Part shown: positions 36,765 to 47,571 of the stretch, in pieces
Numbering within the stretch: position 1 is the first letter of the stretch
Layout of the letters: each line of letters starts with the position of its first letter
From: Selaginella moellendorffii
Taxonomy: Eukaryota; Streptophyta; Lycopodiopsida; Selaginellales; Selaginellaceae
DNA: 64,000 nucleotides
Assembly: GCF_000143415.4 (NCBI RefSeq)
Contig: NW_003314294.1
Span: 1,230,013-1,294,012 of the forward strand
Direction: 5' to 3'
Program-made: the position numbers and the translations under genes
The notes under the pieces: model-generated
What the model was told of the DNA's origin: nothing
Database searches by the model: none
Seen by the model: the letters and a program-made list of their open reading frames with translations, nothing else

Positions 36765-37677
36765 ATGGTCTCCATCGCCAGGGATGGCGAGTGGGGTAGC
36801 GACACATTGACCCGGGCGGTCGAGCAGCTTCGCTTGTACAAGGCGGCGGAGCTGTTGATCGACGACCAGATTGCTCCAAAGAGGGCGGCGGTGCTCATCT
36901 GCTTGTTCGAGGCCGCCGGAGAGATCCGCGTCATTCTGACCAAGAGGGCGATCTCGCTCTCCACCCATTCAGGTAAGCGTAGCGCCTACCTCCATTGCAT
37001 GCATGAGAGCTAGAATGCTACGCTTCACTCTTTCAGGAGAGGTGGCACTTCCCGGTGGCAAGAGGGACGAATCGGACGCGAATGATGCAGCCACCGCGGT
37101 TCGAGAGGCTTACGAGGAGATTGGTTTGGAGCCGGCATCCATCCAAGTTGTTGCCTCGCTAGAGCCCTTTCTATCCAAGGTACTCCATTCTTTGAAGCTT
37201 GGTTTGATTGATTCCACTGAGTTGGAGTGAGCACTGTCCAGCATTTCCTCCGGGTGACCCCAGTCGTGGCCATCCTTCCCGACGCACAGAGCTTCGTTCC
37301 TTGCTGCAATCAAGCGGAAGTGGAGTCCCTGTTCGATGCGCCGCTGGAAATGTTCCTCCGGGTACGTACTTGTCTCTCATATCGATCTCGACTTGGTCTA
37401 TCATCTCGATCGCGTGAACTAAAAGCGCTTGGAAAACAAACAGGACGAGAAGCATCGATCGGAGCAGCACAACCGGTGTGGAGGGAGCTACATGCTACAC
37501 TACTTCGAGCTCGAGTACCAGGGCAACAAGTACGTCATCTGGGGGCTCACCGCCGCCATCCTCATCCGCGCGGCGTCCATCGTCTTCCAAAGGCCTCCCG
37601 AATTCGAGGAGTTCTGTCCAGACTTTAGATCGATCCATCGCTACCTTGTCAAACAGATCGCCATGAAATCCAGCTAG
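36765..37677 (+). CDS. Nudix hydrolase, coenzyme A diphosphatase type
   Basis: Four exons: 36765-36972, 37037-37179, 37242-37361 and 37444-37677. The Nudix box follows the pattern GX5EX7REUXEEXGU: VALPGGKRDESDAND then AATAVREAYEEIGL, preceded by ILTKRAISLSTHSG. The wording LPGGKxDE-DA-DAATAxREAxEEIGL is that of the plant NUDX11/15/22 group, which hydrolyses coenzyme A and its esters. The last exon reads YMLHYFELEYQGNKYVIWGL, TAAILIRAASIVFQRPPEF. No targeting peptide is evident before MVSIARDGEWGS, so a cytosolic form is likely. It has W-box-like elements just upstream and is followed 182 bp later by CAMTA on the same strand. Confidence 0.88.
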
Positions 37678-37710
37678 ACATTTTCGAGAAGTTTTAGATC
37701 GGTCCAAACT

Positions 37711-37746
37711 AGTCAACGGTCCAGTCAACTGGCCAGTCAAAACTCG
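37711..37746. promoter_or_regulatory. Three 12-bp repeats with W-box cores upstream of CAMTA
   Basis: AGTCAACGGTCC, AGTCAACTGGCC and AGTCAAAACTCG follow one another exactly, so TTGACT cores on the minus strand start every 12 bp (37711, 37723, 37735). The cluster is about 115 bp upstream of the CAMTA start codon. WRKY factors bind such cores. Function is inferred. Confidence 0.6.
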
Positions 37747-37859
37747 CGGCTGGCAGGAAGCTACCCGGGAGCTTCGACCGTGGTCTCTTCCCACCGAGGT
37801 AGGAATTAGGGTTCTTGGATGCCGTGGCGGTGTGAGGCGCGCTGTTCCAGAAGGCCGAG

Positions 37860-40800
37860 ATGGCGACTGGTGGAAGAGTCCGCGGAGTGCCGCAGCAAGG
37901 TGAGTGGAGAATTTGAAGATCGAAGAGATAACAAGGATCTGTGACCAAACAGACCTCGGCATCCGGCAGATCATCAGTGAAGCTTGCGTGCGATGGCTCA
38001 AACCACCCGAAGTGTGCGAGATTCTTCGGCATTATCAGAGCTACGGCTTCAATCTCAACCCCGTTCCACCCAACAGGCCCGCCAGTGAGTGATCCTTTGC
38101 TCCTTCCTTGCCTGTGTCGCACTGACTTGTGACTTGCGGCTACTACTACTAGGTGGCTCCTTGTTCTTGTTTGATCGCAAGGCTTTGAGGTACTTCCGGA
38201 AGGATGGACACAACTGGAGGAAGAAGAAAGACGGCAAGACTGTTCGCGAGGCTCACGAGAGGCTCAAGGTTTGATTTTTATTTCTAGAAACAACAAGGCC
38301 ATCACCATCGCGGTCTCTTGTATGCAGTCTGGGAGCATTGACGTGCTGCATTGTTACTATGCCCATGGAGAAGAGGATCCAAACTTTCAACGCCGGAGCT
38401 ACTGGATGCTGGAAGGGTATACCAAAAGAACTTGAGATGGAAATATTTTTCTCACTTGTATTGTGACTTGCAGTGCTTACGAACACATTGTTCTTGTTCA
38501 CTACCTTCAAGTACACCAGGTCAGTGTTGCGGTGCTTGTGTCTCTCTTTCTTTTTCTAGCTTTGACTTCTTTTTCTTTTCCAGGGTCGTGCTTCTTCATA
38601 CAGACCTCCAGAGCATCCGGAAGCTTTCTCGCACGCAATGTCACCCTCAGTATCCTCGGAGCACGACGATGTGGATTCAAGTGACGATGTCGAACAGATA
38701 GACCCGCCGCTGCCTCCACCAGAAGTTTCCAAGCCGCAGCCATCCCTGTTTCATCAACTCTCGTCAAAGGATTGGTCTGTGCTTCTGTCGGAAACTCAAC
38801 AAGATCCCGTCTATCAGCAGCAGCAGCAGCAGCAGCAGCCGCAGCAGCAGGGGGGTTTTTTTCAGTCCGGACAAGGTGGTGGTGTGTTGGGAGATGATAT
38901 TGATCTTAACGATCTCTTAGACAGTCCAGGTATGACTCGAGCGGACGTTGCTTTCTGACAGACAGCTCGTTTGAAAAACTCTGTGCAGACAAGTTCCTCG
39001 GCCAGAAGGGGCTCACTCCTGCCGTGAGCTTGGACACGAGCGGATGGAATGAAGTTCTGCGAAGCTATCGAGAAAATCCAACCAATGGCCCGGTCAAGCA
39101 AGAGGTGCAAGAGGTGTCATGGAAAGAGACTTTAGAGCAGTGTACTACCCCTGCTACCAGGGATGCATTGCTGGGACAAGTCTCGCCCATGAAATTTGAG
39201 GATTGTATGTTCAAGTCGTCACCTAGAGCGGGTCTAAGTCCCAAAGCGATCATGGATGTTCTTTCTCCTCGGGGACTGGGTCGTCAACCACAGTCACTTC
39301 TCGAGGCTCAGCTCCGTGCTGCCACAGCCGAGAACGCCATGAAAACAGCACAAAGCATCTCTCCGGTGAGTGTATTATATTGTCACTTCTTACATGTAGT
39401 CTCTAACACGTCCATGCAGACAAAGCAACGCTGGCGAGAGAGCGTTCCCTCTCCTCCGCCAGCACAAAACGTCCTTGTGGATATGGGGCGTGCTTCTCAA
39501 CAGGTAAAAGCTTCTCCTTCTCTCGCTGACCTGCTTTACTCAAGGACTTCATGTGTAGACAAATGCATATCAAAATACCTGGCAGCAGCAGCAGCAGCCG
39601 CAAGCTCATCAGCCTTGGCAGGCGCAGCAGTACGAGCTCGACACCGGGAGCGCACCGGTAAAAAACTCAAAGCCCGTCAAACAGGAAGAGAGCCCGGCCG
39701 ACAACCTCAAGAAACTGGATAGTTTCGGACGATGGGTGATGCAAGAGATGGGTGACGATAGTCCAGGGGCGCTACTCGCGCCCGCTCCTGGGGACTCGGG
39801 CTCCCTTTGGATCGACGATGATAATGACAGAGAAGAAACCTCCAACCTCTCTACGCAAATGCAGCTTGACATGAGTGTCTCCATCGCCCAGGTCCAACGG
39901 TTTAGCATTACAGACTTCTCTCCGGACTGGGCTCCTTCCAACGAAGAAACCAAGGTCTCGTCTCACATATACTTATGTCGCGTCTAAGTTTTGAATCACA
40001 GGTTCTCGTCTCCGGGAGGTTCTTGCCAACTGTTAGCAAACCGCTGGACGTGAAATGGTGCTGCATGTTTGGGGACGTTGAAGTTCCGGCGGACCTTATA
40101 GACGTGGGCGTCCTCCGGTGCAAAGTCCCTCCGCGAGGCCCAGGAAGGAGAAGGATACCCTTCTATATAACATGTAGCGACCGGCTAGCATGCAGCGAGG
40201 TGCGAGAGTTTGAGATCCGTGACGTCCCCGAGCAGCAAAGTGGACAGCTTGAGAGGGAAGCGCTGCTTCAACTCAGATTCTCGAAGATGTTACTCTCGGC
40301 TCATGAGGGCGATGATCCAAAGGCTACAGTCGAGTGGAAGCAGATGGAGGACGCTGTGAGAGCGCGCAGCCTGAGTGCTACGAGCGTCAAGGAGATGCTG
40401 CTGCAGGCCTACTTCAAGCTTGACTTAGAGCTGTGGCTGGGTTCCAAACGCAGTGCCTCCGTCCTCGACGAGCATGGCCAAGGCCTTGTACATATGGCCT
40501 CGGCACTTGGCTACGACTGGGCCTTGAAACCGATCCTGGACGCCGGTGTTGTTCCAAACTTTCGGGACGTCCGCGGCTGGACCGCTTTGCACTGGGCTGC
40601 GGCATTTGGAAGGTCTGTCACCTTTTCTAGTTTGTCGTCCTCTTTCTTACACTCTTTCGTGCTATACTGCAGGGAGGAAACTGTTGTTGCGCTCATAGCA
40701 GCCGGCACGAATCCAAGCCTTGTGACCGATCCCACCTCCAAGCATCCAAACGGTCAGCTCCCTTCGGACTTGGCTTCGGCCGCTGGCCACAAGGGAATAG

Positions 40801-41715
40801 CCGGCTTTCTGGCGGAGAAGGCGCTCACTGGCCACCTCTCGTCGCTCACCATCGCGGACACTAGCTTGAACGAGATCAACAGCATGTCTGCGACGCTGGC
40901 CGGCGAGAGCGCCGTCCAGGAGATGAAACGCCCCGTGGACGAGGAGCACCAGTCGCTACTCAGGTCCTTCTCGGCCGTGAGGAACGCAACCAAGGCCGCC
41001 GCGCTCATACACTCGGCGTACCGCCTCGACTCTTTCCGCAGGAGGAGCGGGGGTGATGGCGGCGAGGAAAATCCCGATGACTTGGGCATGCAGCCGACCG
41101 AGCTCCATGCCATGGCACAGACGATTCGGAGGGCCCAGGGCCACCGTGATCATCACGGCAGGATGCAGTCGGTGGCCGCGTTGCAAATCCAGCGAAAGTT
41201 CCGCGGCTGGAAAGGCCGCAAGGATTTCCTGGCGCTGAGGAGGCACGTAGTCAGGATCCAAGTACGTGTAGCATGTTGCTGCGTCCGTCAACTTTTGTTC
41301 TAACGTTGTTTTCAAACGCAGGCGCATGTCCGAGGCCACCAAGTTCGCAAGCAGCTCCGGAAGATCCTGCGGGTGGTGAGCGTGATCGAGAAAGCGGTGC
41401 TGCGATGGAGGCGGAAACGCGTGGGTCTGCGGGGATTCAAGCCGGACAACACGAATGGCGTGAGCAGCGACGACGACGATTATCTGCGGGAGGGGCGGAA
41501 GCAGAAGGAGATTGTGCTGGACAAGGCCGTGGCGCGCGTCCAGTCCATGGCGCGCTCCGAGCAAGGCCGCGATCAATACCGCAGGATGCTCGAAGGCTCG
41601 CAATCGCAAGTAAGCTTTTCTACTTCTCTAAGACGGTGCCTCAAGTTGAAACTTACGTGGTTTTGGCTGCCAGGATCAGGATACTTTGGAAGATCAAGTC
41701 ATGGTTACAGACTAG
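37860..41715 (+). CDS. CAMTA: Calmodulin-binding transcription activator (CAMTA)
   Basis: About twelve exons. Exon 1, 37860-37899, encodes MATGGRVRGVPQQ. The CG-1 DNA-binding domain follows: RWLKPPEVCEILRHY, LFLFDRKALRYFRKDGHNW, KKKDGKTVREAHERLK, HCYYAHGEEDPNFQRRSYW and EHIVLVHYLQVHQ. The middle is acidic and Gln-rich, including a run of Gln near 38815-38850. A TIG-like immunoglobulin domain begins near 39890 (FSPDWAPSNEETKVLVSGRF). Ankyrin repeats follow (GLVHMASALGYDWAL, GWTALHWAAAFG), then IQ motifs (ALQIQRKFRGWKGRKDFL, RIQAHVRGHQVRKQLRKIL). CAMTAs bind CGCG-type sites and link calcium signals to cold and immune gene expression in the nucleus. The set of domains is complete. The stop TAG is at 41713-41715. 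Confidence 0.93.
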
Positions 41716-42409
41716 CTGGTGGAATATGTGAATTGTTCGAATAGATTCGTTGCTCTGGATTGTTGAGGGAGAATGGACAAAGAACAAGTGAAGCAAAGGA
41801 AAAAGACCTGGATCATACCAGTGTGTCTCTGGACAAATCAATGTGGTGGTTTCAACAAGCGCTGGAGCAAAGCTTTTAACTCCAACTTCCAAAAAGAAAG
41901 AGAGAGAGGTGAGAAAGCGAGCCAATGCTCACACGAGGTGCCACGTCGTTTTTTCACCTTTTTTACCGCCAGCGGGAGCGGGCATCAGGTGCTGTGTCAC
42001 ATTCCACGGCAGGGGTAAAGAAAGAAAAGGGAGGGTGAAAACACTTTGAAAGATTAGGGCTAACGTATTAGCTGCTCCCATGGCGCCGAGGAGCCACAGA
42101 TTTGTTTTGGGCAATGCCTCTTTTTGCGATGGCTGTGAGAGAGCAGCGTCCCTCGCTGCTGGGAGCTGGGAATCCATGGCGCTTTCTTGACCCCCATTTC
42201 CCTCGCGGCGCTAGGCTAGGCGACTAGAAAGCGCGCCAAGATTTCTTCCCCAGAGTGTGTGAGTGTGTGGATCTTGGTCTTGTCTTCTTGGAGGAGGAGG
42301 AAGGAGGATCCGAAAGGAATTGGCATGGATCCGGCAGGCAACAAGAATCTGATGGAGCAGCCACTCTGAATTCCAAGTAAGTTCTTGCCGGCCGGCACCG
42401 GCAGGGATT
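41716..42409. other. Spacer and 5' leader of the XBAT35-like gene
   Basis: No protein gene is seen. A short upstream reading frame (ATG 42325, 14 codons, stop 42367-42369; MDPAGNKNLMEQPL) precedes the main start. A GTAAGT at 42377 might start a leader intron. Confidence 0.4.
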
Positions 42410-44787
42410 ATGATCTCCAAGGATGGGAAATTCCACCAGGAAACGATGATCACGGCGAGGCGGTGGAGATCACAGCCTGCCAGCCCAGCGCCAACGCCAT
42501 TTCAAGATGACAAGTGGAGTGAGCAGGGAAGCAAATCCTTGCAAGACAAGCCGGCCATGGACGCTGCTCCGCGCGATGGCTGGGGGCTCAACATTCTCAA
42601 GCAGCAGCAAAAGGCGCGATTGCCCAAGGGGAGCTTTGTGGATTTGATTGGTGACGCCGACTTGGCCAAGCTCACTCTGAGAGATCATGACGAGGAGCTC
42701 CAGGAAGAGGCGTCCAGTACCAGCCGAGAATCCACCAGTGCCATCTCGGGGTCTTTGTCGAGCACGGAGCAACGCGGAGTCCCAGTGTCGTGTAGGACTC
42801 CTAGTGGCCGGGCCTCTTCACGGGCCTCCTCTAGCGTCGGCTCCTCTGGGGAGAGCTCGGACAACATAGATGGCTACTTCGATGTCGACGTAGATGACAC
42901 AAGCGAGCGCCAGGCTTGTGGAGCCAGAGCGGCTGCTTACAAGCGGGGGTTGAGCCAGAGGAGAATAAGAGGGAGCAGCAGTAGTGAGCAGCAGCTATCA
43001 AGCTCGAGCGTCGTCGAAGACTCGAGCGAAAAGGAGGAGAAATGTTTGGAGAACGAGGGCAGGAAGAACTTCGAGGAGCTTCAACAACAACTACAACAAG
43101 AACAAAGAGCACAAGAAGAACAAAAGGTGCAGCACCAACAAGTGGTACGTGAAATCTTTCCTTTTTTCTTTCTTTTCCAACAATTACCAAGGATTGGCAT
43201 GCAGGATCCTTTACCAATTCAACATCCGGTGGAGGAACTCTTTTACGCTGTCAAGAACAAGGATGAAGCAAGAGTGAGGACGCTGCACAGTGCAAGAGTT
43301 GTTCCACTAGAGGTTGCTTCAGGTTTTCTTTTTCCTCGAGTCCTTGTGTTTTAATATTCAAGTGGTTTGTTTTTTCTTTTCCATGCAGTCAACCGACAAA
43401 AACGGGATGACACCGCTCATCGTGTCTTGCCTCGATGGAACCTTGCTCCAAATGGCACGTCTTCTTATCAGCTTGGGTGCAAACGTCCACGCATATCGAT
43501 CCGGTAAATGTATTCAGCGTTTTGTTCGGGAGTTAGAAAACTCATTTCCGTTTGCTTGAATCCTCAAGGTTTACATGCCGGATATCCGTTGCATCATGCT
43601 GCCAAAAGGGGTCACGACCAGATAGTAGCGCTGCTTCTTTCTCGTGGTGGTATGTATGGTAGCTGTTCTCTAGACATCTGTAACAGCACTATTTTGCAGC
43701 TTCTGCATTGGCTGTGAATGATGATGGTCAAACAGCTCTGGATATGGCAAGGATACGAGGCCATGCTTCTGTGGTACGCGTGATAGAGGTACACGCCCGC
43801 ACTCTTGTTGTTTCAAGTTTCTCATTTCAATTTTGTGTTTTCCCAAGGACTGGATTTCTCTCTTCAGGGGGATATTGCGACAAGTTACAGACAATGCAGG
43901 CTCTCAGATCATGAAAAGAATGTAAGCTGCGCCTGAGCCAAAGAAATTTTTGTTAAAACGCTGTGCTCCTTTGCAGCTGGGCGGTGGTTTTACCATCTGA
44001 AGTAACTTCCAATGGCGTTCCGAGGCACGAACTCGTTGTTTATAATTCTCGCAAGGTGAAACACAAGATGGTTTTCCGTTTATTCTTTTCCTTACGCGAG
44101 TCTGTGTCAGCAGGTTCCAATGCCAGAATCAGTCATCCTTCTTGGAAGTGTTACTAGCGAGTTTGAGGAGCCAGACTACTTTCTATCAGATCCCTCAATG
44201 ATCATAACGGACAAAGTCACAAGTAAGCCTTCGTCTTTAAGCTAGCAATTGTATGCTTATTCATCCATCCCTGGCAGAGACGAAGTTCAAGTTCTACTCC
44301 CAGGAGCACGGAGACAAGCAACAGCTGTCGGAATTCTATAAAGCTTGCAAGGGAATTCCACAGGTGAGCAACTAGTTCTAGAGTGACACACCCATCGTCT
44401 AAACTCGTGCGACTGTAGTGCAAGAAGCAGGCCTCCAAAGGCGAGAGGCTAGCCCGAACAAGGTCCGAGACTCTAGTTTCTCACGCCGGATCCATTCCTC
44501 CTCCATCAACACGCCGGAAGATGGACGACGTTGGGCCACGCCCTTCGCCTTCGGTGACTCGCTCCCGGTCGGAGAAGGTTTCAAGCTCCAGGAAGAACAT
44601 GATATTTCCAGAAGAATCACTGAGGACGGACGAGCACTGGCAGTGTGTGATTTGCAAGCAGGCAGCAGCAGCAGCAGCGACGCCGAGGACGTGCGCACAC
44701 GTCTGTTCGTCGCGCTCATGCTTGGCCAAGCTCAAGAATGGTTCGTGTCCACTCTGCCGAGCTCCGGGACGCGGTCACCTGGGATAA
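42410..44787 (+). CDS. Ankyrin-repeat RING E3 ubiquitin ligase, XBAT35-like
   Basis: Around ten exons. The first, 42410-43144, encodes an unusual 245-residue low-complexity N terminus rich in Ser, Glu and Gln. Ankyrin repeats follow: EELFYAVKNKDEARVRTL, DKNGMTPLIVSCLDG, GYPLHHAAKRGHDQIVALLL and DGQTALDMARIRGHASVVRV. A middle block, WAVVLPSEVTSNGVPRHELV and SDPSMIITDKV, resembles the XBAT34/35 core. The end is a C3HC4-type RING: CVICKQ, RTCAHVCSSRSC and GSCPLCRAP. Family members transfer ubiquitin to targets; XBAT35 acts in ethylene and cell-death control in Arabidopsis. The N-terminal extension before the first ankyrin repeat is longer than I expect for the family, and a start nearer 43205 cannot be excluded. 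Confidence 0.78.
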
Positions 44788-44980
44788 GTAGCTCGTTCAT
44801 TCTTTGGGAAATAAGAATAAAAACCTTCTGGAAGTTTTCGTATATTTTTCTTGGGATCCAAGCATTGAGCAAATAGGTGGTGATACTATGTACAGGCGTG
44901 ACAAACATGAAATCAAGAGACAGAAGATAATAAGTTGGCTGATCTTATAGGAGTGAAGGCTCTGTTTTACGAGGTGTCGT

Positions 44981-46440
44981 TCACCGCTTCCTGAAAGACT
45001 GCGCACGGAATCTTCCGGAGCCAAAGTTCTGAACGCGTCCAAACTCGCGCTGCTCTTTGATGCTCGCAAACAAGGAGTCGAGAGTGCGGTGCCTCTTGGG
45101 CACATCGGAGTAGTCATCCAACTGTGGCCACGAACAAAGCAACAAGTGTGTGAGCTCTTTCACCACGAGAAAAAAGAAAGCCGAGAAGCTATGCATATGC
45201 ATACCTTGTTGGATCCATATGGCATCCTCAGCTGGACCTGCATTGGACGGTCGTAGTCTTCAAAGTCGTCGTCCAGATCGTCACGAACTCGAAACTCGTT
45301 GTCCCAGTTCATTCTCGCACCGCCGCCGCCACCGCCGCCTCCCCCACGCCCTGGAGGAGGTGGCCTTTGCGTTGGTGCTGGCCTGGCAAAACCACGAAAC
45401 CGTCATCAAAAGATCAGAGAGATATCCAGAGCGAGAGAGAGAGAGAGCATTCCATCCATCATCCATATCCAGCCAGCCAGCCAGCATACTACTATACACC
45501 GACGACGATCGCTTGAATCGAAAGAACCAGCGCCTTGGCTTGACAGCCATTCCAGAGCAGCCACCAAAGACCAAAGTCGTTCGAGCGAGCGGGCGGGCGG
45601 TCCACCATTCTGTCGACCACCCGCATTGCTGTTCTTGCCAGAGGCTCTTGCCATTTTCAGGATCCACCCCACACAGCAGCCACCAGTAGCAGCAGTCCAG
45701 GCAAGAGAGGAGAAAAAAAAGTGGTAATGCACCATCCAAGACTCACTTGCTGTTCTCATTCACCACCGAGATCTTGAGCTTCCCAGCGGCTCCCTCATAG
45801 ATATCCACTCTATCGCCGGGAGCCAAGTGCTTCCGGGGGAAGCCACTCCGCTTAAACATCTCGTTCCTGTAGCAAGCCAACCAAGTCTTTAGCCACCTCC
45901 GCTCCAAAACCATACAAACTACCTGTTGCCACCGCCACCGCCGCCGCCCCCGCCGCCAACACGGCTCTTGATGGGTGCGTGATACGGCCGAGATCCAGAG
46001 TAGAAAGTCTCGCTCCTTCGCTCGGGAATCCTTCCCTGGAGGAGAGAAACAACGCCCAAGTCACATCCATACTTGCACAAAAGCTTCCTTTTTTTTTCCA
46101 TGCCTGGCGGATTGCGGCGGAGCGAGAGGCCGCGGAGCGACGAATTGCCTCTCGGGCGTCTCGCCGCGGCGGCGGAGGGCGCTCGCTGCTGCGCTGTGAA
46201 TTGTTGCTTCTCACGGGGCTCTGCATCATGGTGTCGCGGTTGAGCTTGATGATCTCATCTACACAGGGAAGAAAGAGCGCGCATTTCATCCATCAGCGCC
46301 AGAGAATGCCAATGCCAATGCCAGTGCCAGTGCAGCGAAAATTTACCCAGAGACATGTCCATCTTCTCCTCCTCGCCCTCCTCCAGCTCATTGTTGAAAT
46401 CCTCCTCGCGGGGCGGAGATACCATCTGGCTGCTGGACAT
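44981..46440 (-). CDS. UAP56-binding mRNA export factor-like protein
   Basis: About six exons with the start MSSSQMVSPPREEDFN at 46440. Across the first intron the sequence reads MDMSLG then EIIKLNRD, which matches the UAP56-binding motif (DMSLDDIIK) of ALY, UIF and plant UIEF proteins. Next comes an Arg-rich region (RRSAASRSAAIRQAW), then glycine-rich runs (two blocks of nine to ten Gly), RRSETFYSGSRPYHAPIKSR, SGFPRKHLAPGDRVDIYEG and a C-terminal DDYSDVPKRHRTLDSLFASI. No RNA-recognition motif is present, which argues against ALY and for a UIEF-type factor. These proteins recruit the helicase UAP56 to mRNA in the nucleus for export. The family call is inferred from the motif and composition. 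Confidence 0.65.
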
Positions 46441-47571
46441 GGCGGAGCGATCTCTCTCCCCCGCCCCGCGCGCCCCGCGTTAAACCCTAGTGTAAACCCT
46501 CGCCGCTCGTTCTCTCGCCCCACCCAGGATAGCAAGCCAAGCAAGAGATTGGGCTAGCAAGATATTTCCACAGCCGGGAGCACATCCTGGCCGTCCATAT
46601 CCAACGGCGTAGATGCAACCTTCACTAGCTATTAAAACCTTAATCTTTGATTAATGCCAAACCTTCGAAGTTGTGCTTTGTTCGAGGCGTGTGAAATGCA
46701 CCTATATTCCTTGTGAATGGTGGGAGGAGAATTTGCATTAGAAAACAGTAGAGATTTAGTGGAAATTGGCAAGGAGAGCTGATTATATAAATGAGGGTAA
46801 AAATAAAGGATTAACAATGTTTTAAAATGTTTTTTAGTAAGCAATGAAGTGTTAATGAAATTGCACTCAGTTAACCATTAATAATAAAGCATCTTTAACA
46901 TCTCTTGCAACTTTCTAAATTCTCAATTGGGCACAGTGTAGTGGAATTTGCAAGGTATAATGCCTTTTGATCTCAGTTCTAATAAAGACCATGTTAGATC
47001 TAAGTGGCAATTGCAAAATTAATTGGATCTTGCAAGTTAAATAACTGGGAATTACATGTGTGTCTGATTGAGGGGTCTATTAAGTCTTTAAATATTTGTT
47101 GGGAATTCTAGTACTCTCACCACATTCTTGGAAAGCTTGCTGTGCAACTGGTCATATAGCAAAATATCCATTAGTAATGTGTGAACAAGGGTTTAAGGGT
47201 TATGGTTCTTGGAAGATAGTAAAGGATATAATATGTTTTTAAATATTTATTAAGAACTCTAGTACTCTCACCAACTTTGTGCTTTTGCATTCTTGAAAAA
47301 ACTTGCCATACAGTTTGCCACATGGCAAAATATCCATTGGTGACATCCTGCACAAAGTTTTAAGGGTTAGGGCTTTTAATTGAAAAATTATAGTAAAGGA
47401 TATGATAAATAACTTTCTGACCTGAAATTTATCGCAAGAGAAATTAATTTATTATGTCATCAGATTTGGAAACTTACAGGATTGAAACTAGATCCTATTT
47501 CACAATTTTTCCATTTACAGATCACCTATGTTGGTATTTTCATAAAAAGAGACTATATCAAATGCCGGAAG
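46441..47571. other. AT-rich spacer with a tandem repeat
   Basis: No gene is visible. It begins with the GC-rich leader of the export-factor gene, including two AAACCCT telo-box-like motifs near 46482-46500, and turns AT-rich after 46600. It carries the direct repeat described at 47085-47407. Confidence 0.5.
47085..47407. repeat. Two diverged tandem copies of about 150-170 bp
   Basis: Copy 1 (47085-47233) and copy 2 (47236-47407) share, in order, TTTAAATATTTnTT, CTAGTACTCTCACCA, CATTCTTG, CAAAATATCCATT, AAGGGTTA and AGTAAAGGATAT. Both end close to the same motif, so this is a direct duplication, probably of transposon DNA. Confidence 0.75.

Noticed and set aside
45281-45759. Open frames around 45300-45750 on both strands
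   Set aside because: They cover introns and Gly-rich exons of the export-factor-like gene and have no family features.
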